DNA of 64,000 bases, taken from Bacteroidota bacterium (GTDB lineage: Bacteria > Bacteroidota > Bacteroidia > AKYH767-A > 2013-40CM-41-45). This document shows positions 8,972 through 17,928 of the stretch, piece after piece. The translations under genes and the position numbers were made by a program. The notes below the pieces were generated by a model. The model saw nothing but the letters and a program-made list of their open reading frames with translations. It was not told the DNA's origin and searched no databases. The stretch lies in assembly GCA_016708785.1 (NCBI GenBank), contig JADJFC010000004.1, positions 310,001 to 374,000 on the forward strand, written 5' to 3'. Within the stretch, counting starts at the first letter, position 1, and each line of letters begins with the position of its first letter.

Positions 8972-9863
8972 TGGCCAACGCTTCATTCCAAAGTAATTTA
9001 ATGAGGACACTAAAATCCGGTGATGTGCTACAACGATTGTTGCTGGTGAATGTTGGACTATTCCTGTTAGTAAGAATTACTTTTGCAATATCATCGCTTT
9101 TTAATTATCCGCTTTTTAGTTTTACAGAAGTATCTGCATGGCTTGCTATTCCTTCCAACCCCTCTCAGTTGTTATTGAGACCTTGGTCTCTTTTTACATA
9201 TATGTTTTTTCATTGGGAATTCTTGCATTTGCTATTCAATATGCTTTGGTTGTATTGGATGGGAGCAATCATTCTCGAATACTTGGGAGCAAAAAAATTA
9301 TTCGGGCTGTATATCATGGGAGGACTTTTTGGAGCACTTGCTTATGTTGTTGCTTTTAACACCTTTCCGATATTTGCGCAAAGCGTTAATTTTTCATTTG
9401 CACTCGGTGCATCTGCAAGTGTTCTTGCAATTACGGTTGCCGCTGCTACACTCTTGCCTGATTATCCGATCTCACTCATTCTTATTGGAAATGTTGCATT
9501 GAAATGGATCGCTGCAATTTCTGTTTTGCTGGACGTTATCAATATATCAGGAGAAAATGCAGGAGGACATATTGCACACTTAGGTGGAGCTTTATTCGGA
9601 TTCATCTACATTAAATCTTTGCAAAGAGGAACAAATCTGACCAAGTGGCTGGAGGTTCTCAGTGACAGATTATCCGGGAAGCGAGGTAAAATGACCGTTG
9701 CATATAAAAGAAAAAATCGGACGAAGATTTTGCTCTTCACAAAAAAGCTACACAGGAACAAATGGATGACATTCTGGATAAGATCAGTAAATCAGGATAT
9801 GGAAGTTTGTCACAAAGTGAAAAAGATTTTCTTTTCAGAATTAGTAAAGAAGATCAAAAATGA
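8971..9863 (+). CDS. Second rhomboid family protease, C-terminal frameshift in the sequence
   Basis: A polytopic rhomboid of about 297 residues when repaired. The dyad is Ser148 (in GASASVLAI, with Ala where most rhomboids have Gly) and His203 (HIAHLGG). HWEFLHLLFNMLWLYWMG supplies the oxyanion motif. As printed, the frame leaves conserved sequence at the A6 run 9711-9716 and runs on to 9987 as nonsense overlapping the next gene. Adding one A restores the usual rhomboid tail (MDDILDKISKSGYGSLSQSE) and a TGA at 9861-9863 that overlaps the next ATG. The run also matches the -1 slippery pattern A AAA AAT, but a missing base is the simpler reading. Confidence 0.88.
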
Positions 9864-11002
9864 GTTCTTCAGTCGAACATCCGAAAGGAAAAACAAGTTT
9901 CTTTACCCGCATTATCTGGGTCTTGAATATTTTTGCATTAACAGGATTAGCACTTTCATATTTGGCTGCTTATGTGAGTCCGAATAAGATCTGGTGGCTT
10001 GCACTATTCGGATTAGGCTATGAGATCATGCTTTTTATTAACCTGCTCTTTGTGGTCTACTGGCTTATTGCCCGCAGTCGACGATTTTGGGTATCTCTTG
10101 TTTTTATTTTGCTTGGAATTGGAAAAATATTTGGAATCATCCAATTCAATTCTCAGTCGAAGGATGAAAAAATTTTACGCGAAGAAGGAAATATAAAGGT
10201 AATGTCTTTCAATGTCCGATTATTTGATCTGTATAACTGGTTTCATAACTCTGAAACAAGGGATAATATTTTTCATTTCCTGAAAAGTGAATCTCCTGAC
10301 ATCGTATGCTTTCAGGAATTTTATTCTACAGACAGAAAAAGACCGGAATTCAGAAATTCAGATACGTTAAAGTATTATCTCAATTCTAAATATACTCACA
10401 TCGATTACACCGTCTCGTTAAGAAAGACCGACCACTGGGGAATTGCCACTTATAGCAAATACCCTATCGTTAAAAAACAAGAAGTGCATTTTGCTAAAAA
10501 GGGTGGAAATGTTTTTATAATGTCTGATATTAAAATCGGAAAGGACACGATCAGAGTTTTTAATACTCACCTTGAAAGCATCCACTTTGGATGGAACAGT
10601 TATAAGTTCATTGAGAATCTTAACAATGATGATATCCAACAAGATGAATTTCGTGGAGGTATCACCATTTTAAAACAATTAAAAAAAGCGTTTGTCAAAC
10701 GAGCTACTCAGGTTGAGATCCTTCATGATTCAATTGAAGCCAGCCCTTATCCGGTTTTGATCTGCGGTGATTTTAACGATACACCTTCATCCTATTCGTA
10801 TGAAATTTTATCAGATGACCTGAATGATGCGTATCGAATCAGCGGGCGAGGACTTGGGAAAACGTATTCCGGCCCATTTCCTTCGTTCCGGATCGATTAT
10901 ATTTTTCACGATGATAAGATCATATCAACCGGATTTCGAACCATTCATGGCAAGTTGTCAGACCATTATCCCGTCAGTTGTATGATGAAGTTGAAGAAGT
11001 GA
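9860..11002 (+). CDS. Endonuclease/exonuclease/phosphatase (EEP) family protein with N-terminal membrane segments
   Basis: 380 residues. Three hydrophobic segments in the first about 100 residues anchor it in the membrane, then comes an EEP (DNase I-like) domain: KVMSFNVRLFD, VCFQEFYS with the metal-binding Glu, NTHLES, GDFND (303-307) and SDHYP (367-371) with the catalytic His. The fold acts on phosphodiesters or phosphomonoesters; the substrate cannot be told. Its ATG overlaps the repaired stop of the rhomboid gene (ATGA), giving coupling. Partnership with mutL and rhomboids is common in Bacteroidota. Confidence 0.9.
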   Translation: MSSSVEHPKGKTSFFTRIIWVLNIFALTGLALSYLAAYVSPNKIWWLALFGLGYEIMLFINLLFVVYWLIARSRRFWVSLVFILLGIGKIFGIIQFNSQSKDEKILREEGNIKVMSFNVRLFDLYNWFHNSETRDNIFHFLKSESPDIVCFQEFYSTDRKRPEFRNSDTLKYYLNSKYTHIDYTVSLRKTDHWGIATYSKYPIVKKQEVHFAKKGGNVFIMSDIKIGKDTIRVFNTHLESIHFGWNSYKFIENLNNDDIQQDEFRGGITILKQLKKAFVKRATQVEILHDSIEASPYPVLICGDFNDTPSSYSYEILSDDLNDAYRISGRGLGKTYSGPFPSFRIDYIFHDDKIISTGFRTIHGKLSDHYPVSCMMKLKK

Positions 11003-11062
11003 TGAATATTGCCAAATTTCATCAATAAATGCCAATTCGTGAAGTTTCCCATTGCGAATATC

Positions 11063-11094
11063 TTTGGCTAGCACCACAGTTTTGCGTATTTTCG
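11063..11094 (+). promoter_or_regulatory. Bacteroidota-type promoter of mtaB
   Basis: TTTG at 11063-11066 and TATTTTCG at 11087-11094, 20 bp apart, fit the TTTG - TAnnTTTG pattern. The second box ends 4 bp before the mtaB ATG. Confidence 0.5.
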
Positions 11095-11098
11095 CGCC

Positions 11099-12448
11099 AT
11101 GAATTCCGGGGCAACTGTTTCTTTTCACACCTTAGGCTGTAAGTTAAATTTTGCAGAGACTTCGACAATTGCACGTCAGCTAAAAAATGCAGGTTTTCAA
11201 AAGGTCGAATTTGAAGATGGTGCCGATGTAGTCGTTATCAATACATGTTCGGTTACTGAAAATGCTGACAAGGAATGCAAGACCATTGTTCGGCGAGCAC
11301 AGCAGGCCAACCCCGAATCATTCATTGCTATCATCGGTTGTTATGCTCAGCTTAAACCGGAAGAAATTTCTTCCATCGATGGAGTTGACCTTGTTCTTGG
11401 AGCAACAGAAAAATTTAATCTGCCTCATTATCTTAATGATTTGTCAAAGAAAGAACTTGCAGAGATTCACTCTTGTGAGATCATTGAAGCGACTTCCTTT
11501 ACTTCTGGATATTCTTTTGGTGACAGGACGAGAGCATTTTTAAAAGTACAGGATGGTTGCGATTACTCTTGTTCATATTGCACAATTCCTTTAGCCAGGG
11601 GAAATAGCAGAAGTGATACGATCGACAACGTTGTTAAGAATGCATATGCAATTGCAGAAAAGCAAGTGAAAGAAATTGTTCTTACCGGTGTAAATATTGG
11701 TGATTACGGGATCTTTGATACGAAATCGATGAAGCATGAAAGTGATTTTTTGTCACTTGTTAAACGACTTGACGATGTTGAAGGGATAGAACGATTCAGA
11801 ATATCATCCATCGAGCCAAATCTCCTGACTGATGAGATCATTTCGTTTGTTTCAACATCAAAAAGATTTGTTCCTCATTTTCACATTCCACTTCAGTCGG
11901 GTTCTGACAAGGTACTGGCACTGATGCGTCGTCGTTATAAGCGTAACTTGTATGTAGAGCGAGTTAATCGTATTAAAGCAGTAATGCCTGATGCTTGTAT
12001 AGGAGTTGATGTCATCGTCGGATTTCCCGGTGAAACAGAAGAAGACTTCATGGATACCTTCCGATTTCTAAATGAATTGAATATTTCTTATCTACATGTT
12101 TTCACGTATTCTGAAAGAGAAAATACAGATGCTGCATTGATGCCAGGCGTGGTTCCAATTCAGGAAAGAAAAAGGCGAAATAAAATGCTTAGGATTCTTT
12201 CAGAAAAGAAAAAAAATCTTTTTTACTCTGAATACCTGAACAATGAATATACTGTATTGATGGAGGAAGAAAATAAAGATGGACATCTTTCAGGGTTCAC
12301 AAGTAATTATATACGTGTGAATATACCCTATGATCCAGCTTTTGTAAATCAACTTGTGCGAGTCAAACTGGAGTCATTCAATGGTGGATTATCTGTAAAT
12401 TCAGAATTCCTTGAAGTAGTAGAAGAAAATAAATATCATTCAAATTAA
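11099..12448 (+). CDS. mtaB: tRNA t6A37 methylthiotransferase MtaB
   Basis: 449 residues with the three-domain layout of methylthiotransferases. The N-terminal UPF0004 domain has its three cysteines in LGCKLNFAET, NTCSVTENADKE and GCYAQLKPEE. The radical-SAM core has CDYSCSYC (C154, C158, C161) for a 4Fe-4S cluster. A C-terminal TRAM RNA-binding domain covers about 380-445. MtaB adds a methylthio group to t6A at position 37 of tRNAs reading ANN codons. The opening FHTLGCKLNFAE favours MtaB over MiaB or RimO. The promoter box abuts the start, so the mRNA may be nearly leaderless. Confidence 0.93.
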   Translation: MNSGATVSFHTLGCKLNFAETSTIARQLKNAGFQKVEFEDGADVVVINTCSVTENADKECKTIVRRAQQANPESFIAIIGCYAQLKPEEISSIDGVDLVLGATEKFNLPHYLNDLSKKELAEIHSCEIIEATSFTSGYSFGDRTRAFLKVQDGCDYSCSYCTIPLARGNSRSDTIDNVVKNAYAIAEKQVKEIVLTGVNIGDYGIFDTKSMKHESDFLSLVKRLDDVEGIERFRISSIEPNLLTDEIISFVSTSKRFVPHFHIPLQSGSDKVLALMRRRYKRNLYVERVNRIKAVMPDACIGVDVIVGFPGETEEDFMDTFRFLNELNISYLHVFTYSERENTDAALMPGVVPIQERKRRNKMLRILSEKKKNLFYSEYLNNEYTVLMEEENKDGHLSGFTSNYIRVNIPYDPAFVNQLVRVKLESFNGGLSVNSEFLEVVEENKYHSN

Positions 12449-12458
12449 ATTTTATTAG

Positions 12459-13613
12459 ATGTACGCAGGCCTTAGTGATTTATTGAATGATCTTTTTGGA
12501 ACACATTTCAAGTATTCCTTCCCTCCTATGTTCGGATTGCTGGTAGCAACTTCTTTTTTACTTGCCGCATGGACATTGTCAATGGAATTAAAACGAAAGG
12601 AATCATTAGGATTGCTTCATCCGATGAACAGAAAAATGTTTGTTGGTAAACCGGCAGGAATGGATGAATATTTCTGGAATGGGATCTTTGGTTTTATACT
12701 TGGGGCAAAGATTTTCTATGCAATATTCAATAGTTCGGAATTTTTTAGTGACCCGCAAGCAGCTTTACTTTCTTTGAAAGGAAATTTATTGGGAGGACTT
12801 ATCTGGGCTGGAATTGCAGTGTTCTGGAAATATTACGAAAGTAAAAAGCAACTGCTAAAAGATCCGAAAGAAGTAGATGTAAAAGTTTATCCGCATCAAA
12901 TGGTGTCAGAAATTACAATGGCAGCAGCAATTGGCGGATTGTTAGGAGCAAAATTGTTTCACCTATTTGAATATTGGAGCGATTTTATGGCGAATCCTTC
13001 TGAAATGATTTTTAGTGGTAGCGGATTAACAATGTATGGCGGGTTGATCGTCGGTGGTGCTACGGTGTTGTGGTATGGAAAGAAAAACAATATTGGTCCG
13101 CTACATTTGTGTGACGCGACTGCACCCGGATTGATGCTTGCATATGGGACAGGACGATTGGGTTGTCAAATTGCAGGTGATGGTGACTGGGGCATTGTAA
13201 ATACTGCTCCGAAACCTTCATGGATGTCGTTCCTGCCCGATTGGCTTTGGTCTTATACCTATCCGAATAATGTAGTGAGTGAAGGAATCCCAATTGAAGG
13301 ATGTGTAGGAAATCACTGCAACGAATTGCCTGAACCGGTTTTTCCTACTCCACTCTATGAAAGTATAATGTGCATCTCACTTTTCTTTTTGTTGTGGGCT
13401 ATGCGTAAGAAAATAAGTACTCCCGGAAGATTATTCTCCTGGTATCTTGTATTCAATGGAATAGAAAGATTTTTAATTGAAAGCATAAGGGTAAATTCCC
13501 AGTATCATATCGGAAATTTAGCATTTACACAAGCTCAAATGATTTCCCTGTTTTTAGTAATAGTCGGAGTAACCGGACTATTCTATTTCAAAGACAAAAA
13601 ACAAATTGCCTGA
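12459..13613 (+). CDS. lgt: Prolipoprotein diacylglyceryl transferase Lgt
   Basis: 384 residues, polytopic. Lgt moves diacylglycerol from phosphatidylglycerol to the lipobox cysteine of prolipoproteins, the first step of lipoprotein maturation. The signature appears as GTGRLGCQIAGDGDWG (from about residue 231), with GLTMYGGLIVGG before it and a conserved LYES and SRFLIE-like end (RFLIESIRVN). It is about 100 residues longer than the E. coli enzyme, which is usual in Bacteroidota. It follows mtaB by 10 bp. The genes nearby include several lipobox proteins that would be substrates. Confidence 0.92.
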   Translation: MYAGLSDLLNDLFGTHFKYSFPPMFGLLVATSFLLAAWTLSMELKRKESLGLLHPMNRKMFVGKPAGMDEYFWNGIFGFILGAKIFYAIFNSSEFFSDPQAALLSLKGNLLGGLIWAGIAVFWKYYESKKQLLKDPKEVDVKVYPHQMVSEITMAAAIGGLLGAKLFHLFEYWSDFMANPSEMIFSGSGLTMYGGLIVGGATVLWYGKKNNIGPLHLCDATAPGLMLAYGTGRLGCQIAGDGDWGIVNTAPKPSWMSFLPDWLWSYTYPNNVVSEGIPIEGCVGNHCNELPEPVFPTPLYESIMCISLFFLLWAMRKKISTPGRLFSWYLVFNGIERFLIESIRVNSQYHIGNLAFTQAQMISLFLVIVGVTGLFYFKDKKQIA

Positions 13614-14419
13614 ATGGAAAATTCGCAATTAAAAAAACTTTGTATTGATGTAACTGAACTAACAACTGATGTTGGAAAATTCATTGTTGGAGAAAGGAAA
13701 ACTTTTCTCAAAGCAACATTGAAAAAAAGGGACATAATGATCTGGTTTCCTATGTTGACAAAACAGCTGAAGCACGAATTGTTGAGAAATTAAAGTCATT
13801 ACTTCCTGAAGCCGGTTTTTATACGGAAGAATCAACTGACAATACTAAAGGTGATAAGTATAACTGGATCATAGATCCTCTCGATGGGACAACGAACTTC
13901 ATTCACGGTATCCCTTGTTTTTGCATTTCAATTGCTCTGATGGAAAAAGATGAACTCATTCTTGGTGTAGTTCATGAATTGAATCTGGATGAATGTTTCT
14001 TTGCATATAAGAATGGCGGTGCATTTATGAATGGAAAGCCAATTTCCGTTTCAAAGATCTCTGTCTTATCTGATTCGCTGATAGCTACCGGATTTCCATA
14101 TCATAATTATGATCGCATGATCCCTTATATGCAGGTGTTTGATTGGTGTATGAGAAATACTCATGGACTTCGTCGACTGGGATCTGCTGCTGCTGATCTG
14201 GCTTATGTTGCATGCGGTCGGTTTGAAGCTTTTTATGAGTATGGTTTAAATCCGTGGGATGTAGCAGGTGGAGCAATAATTGTTAAAGAAGCCGGTGGTA
14301 TAGTTACTGATTTTATTGGGGAAAATAATTTCATTTTCGGTGGTGAATTGATTGCTGCAAATTCTGGCGTGCATAAGGAAATGCAAATGGTTATTAAGAA
14401 TGAGTTTTCAAAAGCCTGA
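13614..14419 (+). CDS. Inositol monophosphatase family protein, frameshifted
   Basis: The ATG at 13614 directly follows the lgt stop. The N-terminus (VGEFI-like helix ... ERKTF) is in one frame and the rest in another. Adding one T to the T4 run at 13703-13706 gives FSQSNIEKKGHNDLVSYVDK and then the intact enzyme: EESTDNTKG, the metal site IIDPLDGTTNFIHGIP, and the C-terminal NPWDVAGGAIIVKEAGG. The repaired length is about 268 residues, normal for the Mg-dependent IMPase/SuhB family, which removes phosphate from inositol-1-phosphate or related substrates (some act as CysQ). The exact substrate is unsure. Confidence 0.88.
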
Positions 14420-14454
14420 TCAGTGCTAGACTATTACTACAGATCGTTCCTAAA

Positions 14455-14976
14455 ATGACTTCACCAATTCTATTTAATGAAGAGCAACGATTCAGTCAGA
14501 AGATATTCAGAATCGTATTACTTTCGATCTCTGCACTTTTTATTTATGCATTTGTTCAGCAAGTTATCTTCCATCAGCCATTTGGCCGCCGACCGATGAG
14601 CGACATCGGATTAATTTCAGCACTTGCCTTCCTGGTTCTTATCAATGCACTATTCTATAGTATGAAACTGATCACAACGATAGACAAAGATGCGATCACG
14701 GTCAAATTTTACCCATTTCATTTTTTTCCTAAGCGTTTTGAATGGTCGCAACTGTCTGACGTAATTGTTCGACAATACAATCCATTAAAGGAATTTGGCG
14801 GTTGGGGGCTTCGTGGGTTTGGCAAAAGATCAGTGATGACCGTTTCTGGAACTTGGCTTATAGAAGTCGTTTTTGTTAATAATCAAAGTTTGTTGATTGG
14901 AACATGCAAACCGGAAGAAGTTAAAGAGGCTCTTGCCATTTCCGGCTTTGTTAAATCTGGATCTACCACTCCTTAA
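14455..14976 (+). CDS. Hypothetical membrane protein with PH-like domain
   Basis: 173 residues. Two membrane helices (about 20-38 and 50-68) are followed by a soluble beta-rich domain (KLITTIDKDAITVKFYPFHFF ... FEWSQLSDVIVRQYNPLKEFGGWGLR ... IEVVFVNNQSLLIGTCKPEEV). This arrangement resembles the membrane-anchored PH-like (DUF6141-type) proteins of Bacteroidota. Function unknown. It follows the IMPase gene by 35 bp and its stop overlaps by 4 bp the stop of the convergent gene. Confidence 0.6.
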   Translation: MTSPILFNEEQRFSQKIFRIVLLSISALFIYAFVQQVIFHQPFGRRPMSDIGLISALAFLVLINALFYSMKLITTIDKDAITVKFYPFHFFPKRFEWSQLSDVIVRQYNPLKEFGGWGLRGFGKRSVMTVSGTWLIEVVFVNNQSLLIGTCKPEEVKEALAISGFVKSGSTTP

Positions 14977-16394
14977 TTCTGAAAATACAATTTTGGTTTA
15001 TCAGTGATATTCCAGAAATTAAAAACCATTGCATTTACTTCAGAGTCTTTATGATCATAAATAATATACCATGATGCTATCGTACATTGATCGGATAGTC
15101 GAGTTATCTTCTCATCAGATAAGGATAACATTTCCAATGATGCCCTTTGACAATTGTCCTTTCTTAACGATGGTGAATCAGCAATTGTAAATAGTAAGAT
15201 CACCAACAACAAGTATGCTGCTAACATTTTGTGAATTTTGCCTTTGTTAGAATTCTGCTTAACCAAATAGACAGAGCTTTGCACGAATAGAAAAATCAAT
15301 ATCAAGATACCGGGTAAAAAATTATCTCGGCGAATAATATTCGGTTTGAACTCATAATATCCATCAAAAGGTAATAACAACACATAAATTAAAATAAATA
15401 CACACGCCCATTTAAGAGTGAGGGAGAATGAAGCACTTTTTTCATTTCCGCTTTTTTTCAGAAGAATCGTATTGATAAAAATAAGTAGTATCAATATCCA
15501 CAATCCGGGTTTACCGAATAGGATATTAAACATACCAATGGGTATCTTTGTATATCTCTCAACTATCGAAACATCGAGCAGGTGTCTATCGGAATTATAA
15601 AAACTCAGGAAAAATGAATAAAGGCATACGATTAACGCTAATAAGAGACCGGCTTTTAGTTTTTTATCAGAAATAATGTTTAAAATATTAACTTTTTGCT
15701 TTAGGTAGAAAAATTTTACAAATATAGAAAGCAATAAAATTGAAATGACAAGAATTGGAATCTGATTTCCGAAAAATGGAATTACGAAAGCAATCAACGA
15801 TAGTAAAACTGCGAAAAATTGGTTTAATGGCGCGTCTTGATTATGAAAGTGTTTAATTGCAAGTGGATATAGCAGTAGCAAAAAAAGAGCTACGGGTAAA
15901 GTATATGAGATCGTATAGGTAATTGCGCCATCAATGATTCCCATTGTTGAACCATAGCCTCCTACCTGAAAAAATATTGAAAGCAATAACGATGAAAGAA
16001 TGAAAGTATCTTCTTTCAAATTCAGGCCTCCCGATATAATTGCAGATAAAAGAAGAATGATCAATAGTTGAGTCAGTAATTTGAATACTGCAGCAGAAAA
16101 ATAAATTGAAGATATCGGTGACATCATTGTTTGCGCAACAAACGGAATTGTCTTAAAATAAGCACGGGTCGTGGTAATTGAAAAAAAACGATTTGCTTCA
16201 CTGTGCTTTGAATTATTTGAAATTGCATAAATCCCAAATGGATCACTAAGTACTGGACGATATTTGTCAGCCGGTAATACAATGTATGTTAGATCCCCAT
16301 CGATCGGCGTGTTATAATACTGATTAAATGATATAGCCAGATCAATAAATATGAACAGAATTAATAATACCCTTATTTTTTTAGGCAGGAACAT
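14973..16394 (-). CDS. Polytopic membrane protein of unknown function
   Basis: 473 residues with about ten to twelve predicted membrane helices, starting with a short basic N-terminus and one helix. A periplasmic loop (about 30-105) is rich in Asn/Asp/Tyr, and an Arg-rich soluble tail begins near residue 400 (SPSLRKDNCQRASLEMLSLSDEKIT). The layout is like GT-C type glycosyltransferases or uncharacterised O-antigen-polymerase-like proteins, but I see no diagnostic motif, so no function is assigned. It overlaps its convergent neighbour by 4 bp and starts 4 bp after the GNAT gene stop, suggesting co-transcription. Confidence 0.55.
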   Translation of the reverse strand: MFLPKKIRVLLILFIFIDLAISFNQYYNTPIDGDLTYIVLPADKYRPVLSDPFGIYAISNNSKHSEANRFFSITTTRAYFKTIPFVAQTMMSPISSIYFSAAVFKLLTQLLIILLLSAIISGGLNLKEDTFILSSLLLSIFFQVGGYGSTMGIIDGAITYTISYTLPVALFLLLLYPLAIKHFHNQDAPLNQFFAVLLSLIAFVIPFFGNQIPILVISILLLSIFVKFFYLKQKVNILNIISDKKLKAGLLLALIVCLYSFFLSFYNSDRHLLDVSIVERYTKIPIGMFNILFGKPGLWILILLIFINTILLKKSGNEKSASFSLTLKWACVFILIYVLLLPFDGYYEFKPNIIRRDNFLPGILILIFLFVQSSVYLVKQNSNKGKIHKMLAAYLLLVILLFTIADSPSLRKDNCQRASLEMLSLSDEKITRLSDQCTIASWYIIYDHKDSEVNAMVFNFWNITDKPKLYFQN

Positions 16395-16398
16395 ATTT

Positions 16399-16923
16399 CT
16401 ATTTAGCTAATTTGGAATAAATATTAAGATCAATGAATCTACCGTCCTTATATTCACATTCACGGCGTTTCCCTTCAAAAATAAATTCGGCCTTCATTAA
16501 TCCACTTATACATTGATGATTGTCACTTTCAACCACTGCTTCCATCCTATGCAATTTCCATTCAGTTGCTGCATATAAGAATACAGAATTTACAACTTCT
16601 TTTAAAATTCCTAAACCCCAGTGTTGAGGAAGAATCCAAATACCCAGCTCAGCACAAAAATGTTTGGCCTGGAAATTATTGAATCCAACACCACCTAAAA
16701 ATGCAGCATCGTCTTTGTTGCAAATTGCCCACCATTGCCCTGTATGATTTACCTCCATTTCTTTGAACCAATCGATCTGAGCCTGCGTTTCCTCAAGTGT
16801 TTTGTAGCTTATCCCATAATATTTTATTACCTCGGGATGCCACAATCCTTTATAAACATCATCGAGGTCGCTCTGAACAAAACTTCTGAGTATAAATCTA
16901 TCGGTTAATATTTCGGTAGCCAT
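16399..16923 (-). CDS. GNAT family N-acetyltransferase (RimJ/RimL type)
   Basis: 174 residues. The layout fits Acetyltransf_3: ILTDRFILRSFVQSDLDDVYKGL at the start, acceptor-side WFKEMEVNHTGQWWAI, GGVGFNNF, then AELGIWILPQHWGLGILKEVV as the acetyl-CoA site (Q/R-x-x-G-x-G/A in the form QHWGLGI) and LHRMEAVVESDNHQCISGLMKAEF after it. Such enzymes acetylate ribosomal-protein N-termini or small amines; the substrate is not predictable. It lies upstream of the polytopic membrane protein on the same strand, 4 bp away. Confidence 0.85.
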   Translation of the reverse strand: MATEILTDRFILRSFVQSDLDDVYKGLWHPEVIKYYGISYKTLEETQAQIDWFKEMEVNHTGQWWAICNKDDAAFLGGVGFNNFQAKHFCAELGIWILPQHWGLGILKEVVNSVFLYAATEWKLHRMEAVVESDNHQCISGLMKAEFIFEGKRRECEYKDGRFIDLNIYSKLAK

Positions 16924-16954
16924 GTATAACGTTCATTTCAATAATGAAAATTAT

Positions 16955-17404
16955 CTAACTGATATTTTTAATAAGATAATCAGTTCCATTAAAAGAAACT
17001 GTTTCTTTTTTCTTTGCATTCATCATTGCCTTTGCAAGAGGAGCAATTGCAGAGATTACCATTATATCTGCATTTTTAACTTTTATCCTGCCTAGAGGGA
17101 TTGATAAAAAGATAATTCCTTTGTTTGTTTCAACAAGGGCGCCTGTCCTTACAAATTTAACTTCTTCGTCAGGGTTAATTGAAGATAATATTTCCAATTG
17201 TCGGTCAGCTTCATTGAACTGAGAGATCAACTTCTCCTGTTCCAGTTGCATCATTGCTCTTGCAGTTTCATGTTTGTCACCTGCCGAACTCTTTGAATCG
17301 TTTTCTGCATCTGATACAAGTTCATTCAATTTGTCTTTGAAAGAATGGACTTTTTCTGTCAGGACTTGTTTGCAATGAATAAGGATTTCGTTTTTTATGC
17401 TCAC
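16955..17404 (-). CDS. GreA/GreB-like transcription factor family protein
   Basis: 149 residues. An N-terminal antiparallel coiled coil (about 1-75, KVHSFKDKLNELVSDAENDSK, then QLEQEKLISQFNEADRQLEIL) leads to a small beta domain with GALVETNKGIIFLSIPLGRIKV and ISAIAPLAKAMMNAKKKETV. The end resembles the C-terminal FKBP-like domain of Gre factors, which bind RNA polymerase's secondary channel. Homologues in Flavobacteria are often mislabelled as 3-oxoacyl-ACP synthase. It is shorter than true GreA and the coiled-coil tip acidic pair is not clear, so cleavage-factor activity is uncertain. Confidence 0.65.
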   Translation of the reverse strand: MSIKNEILIHCKQVLTEKVHSFKDKLNELVSDAENDSKSSAGDKHETARAMMQLEQEKLISQFNEADRQLEILSSINPDEEVKFVRTGALVETNKGIIFLSIPLGRIKVKNADIMVISAIAPLAKAMMNAKKKETVSFNGTDYLIKNIS

Positions 17405-17437
17405 GTTTATTTATTTACCAACTGTTAAATCTTACTA

Positions 17438-17923
17438 TTATTTTCCTCCAATAACGCGACGCATCTTGAAAAATTCTTTTTTGTATCCATTTGCTGTTGG
17501 GCCTTCTATAAAAGCAACAAGTGAATCTCTATGTGGGTTTGTATAGACTATCTTTTTAGGAAAGTCGTGTTCTTTATTTTCAAAAGTAAATTCTTTATTA
17601 CTCGAAGAAGTCAATGCAAAATAAACAGGACTACCATCATTTTGTGATTGAATACTAGGTATGTAAAAGATCTTGCCATTCTTCATTCGCAAAGATATTT
17701 CCTCATAAAATATAGTGTCTATGCCGGCCATGTAAATGCTACTACCCACAAACGAAGAATCGTCGATCTGATTCCAAATCTCTACCATTTTACCATCTGA
17801 AGTGCTATCCATCCATTCACCAATAAGCCAGGAAAATTGTGATAGATCGGTTTTTGTTTTCAGACCATTTTCCTGACATGAAATGAACAACAATAAAAAA
17901 ATCAGATATGATAAATATTTCAT
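17438..17923 (-). CDS. DUF6265-type lipoprotein
   Basis: 161 residues from ATG 17923; a TTG at 17932 extends the frame but the signal peptide favours the ATG. A lipobox LFISC sits at about residues 13-17. The mature part (FSWLIGEWMDSTSDGKMVEIW, FVGSSIYM, EISLRMKNGKIFYIPSI, FENKEHDFPKKIVY) matches the DUF6265 pattern of small lipocalin-like proteins, function unknown. It starts 5 bp after the upstream T9SS hydrolase stop, so the two are likely one transcript. It is predicted to be membrane-anchored by Lgt-dependent acylation. Confidence 0.7.
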   Translation of the reverse strand: MKYLSYLIFLLLFISCQENGLKTKTDLSQFSWLIGEWMDSTSDGKMVEIWNQIDDSSFVGSSIYMAGIDTIFYEEISLRMKNGKIFYIPSIQSQNDGSPVYFALTSSSNKEFTFENKEHDFPKKIVYTNPHRDSLVAFIEGPTANGYKKEFFKMRRVIGGK

Positions 17924-17928
17924 TAAAA

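Noticed and set aside
9721..9987. The long C-terminal extension of the second rhomboid.
   Set aside because: It is the wrong frame after a missing base; the next gene starts inside it and the other frame restores the family tail.
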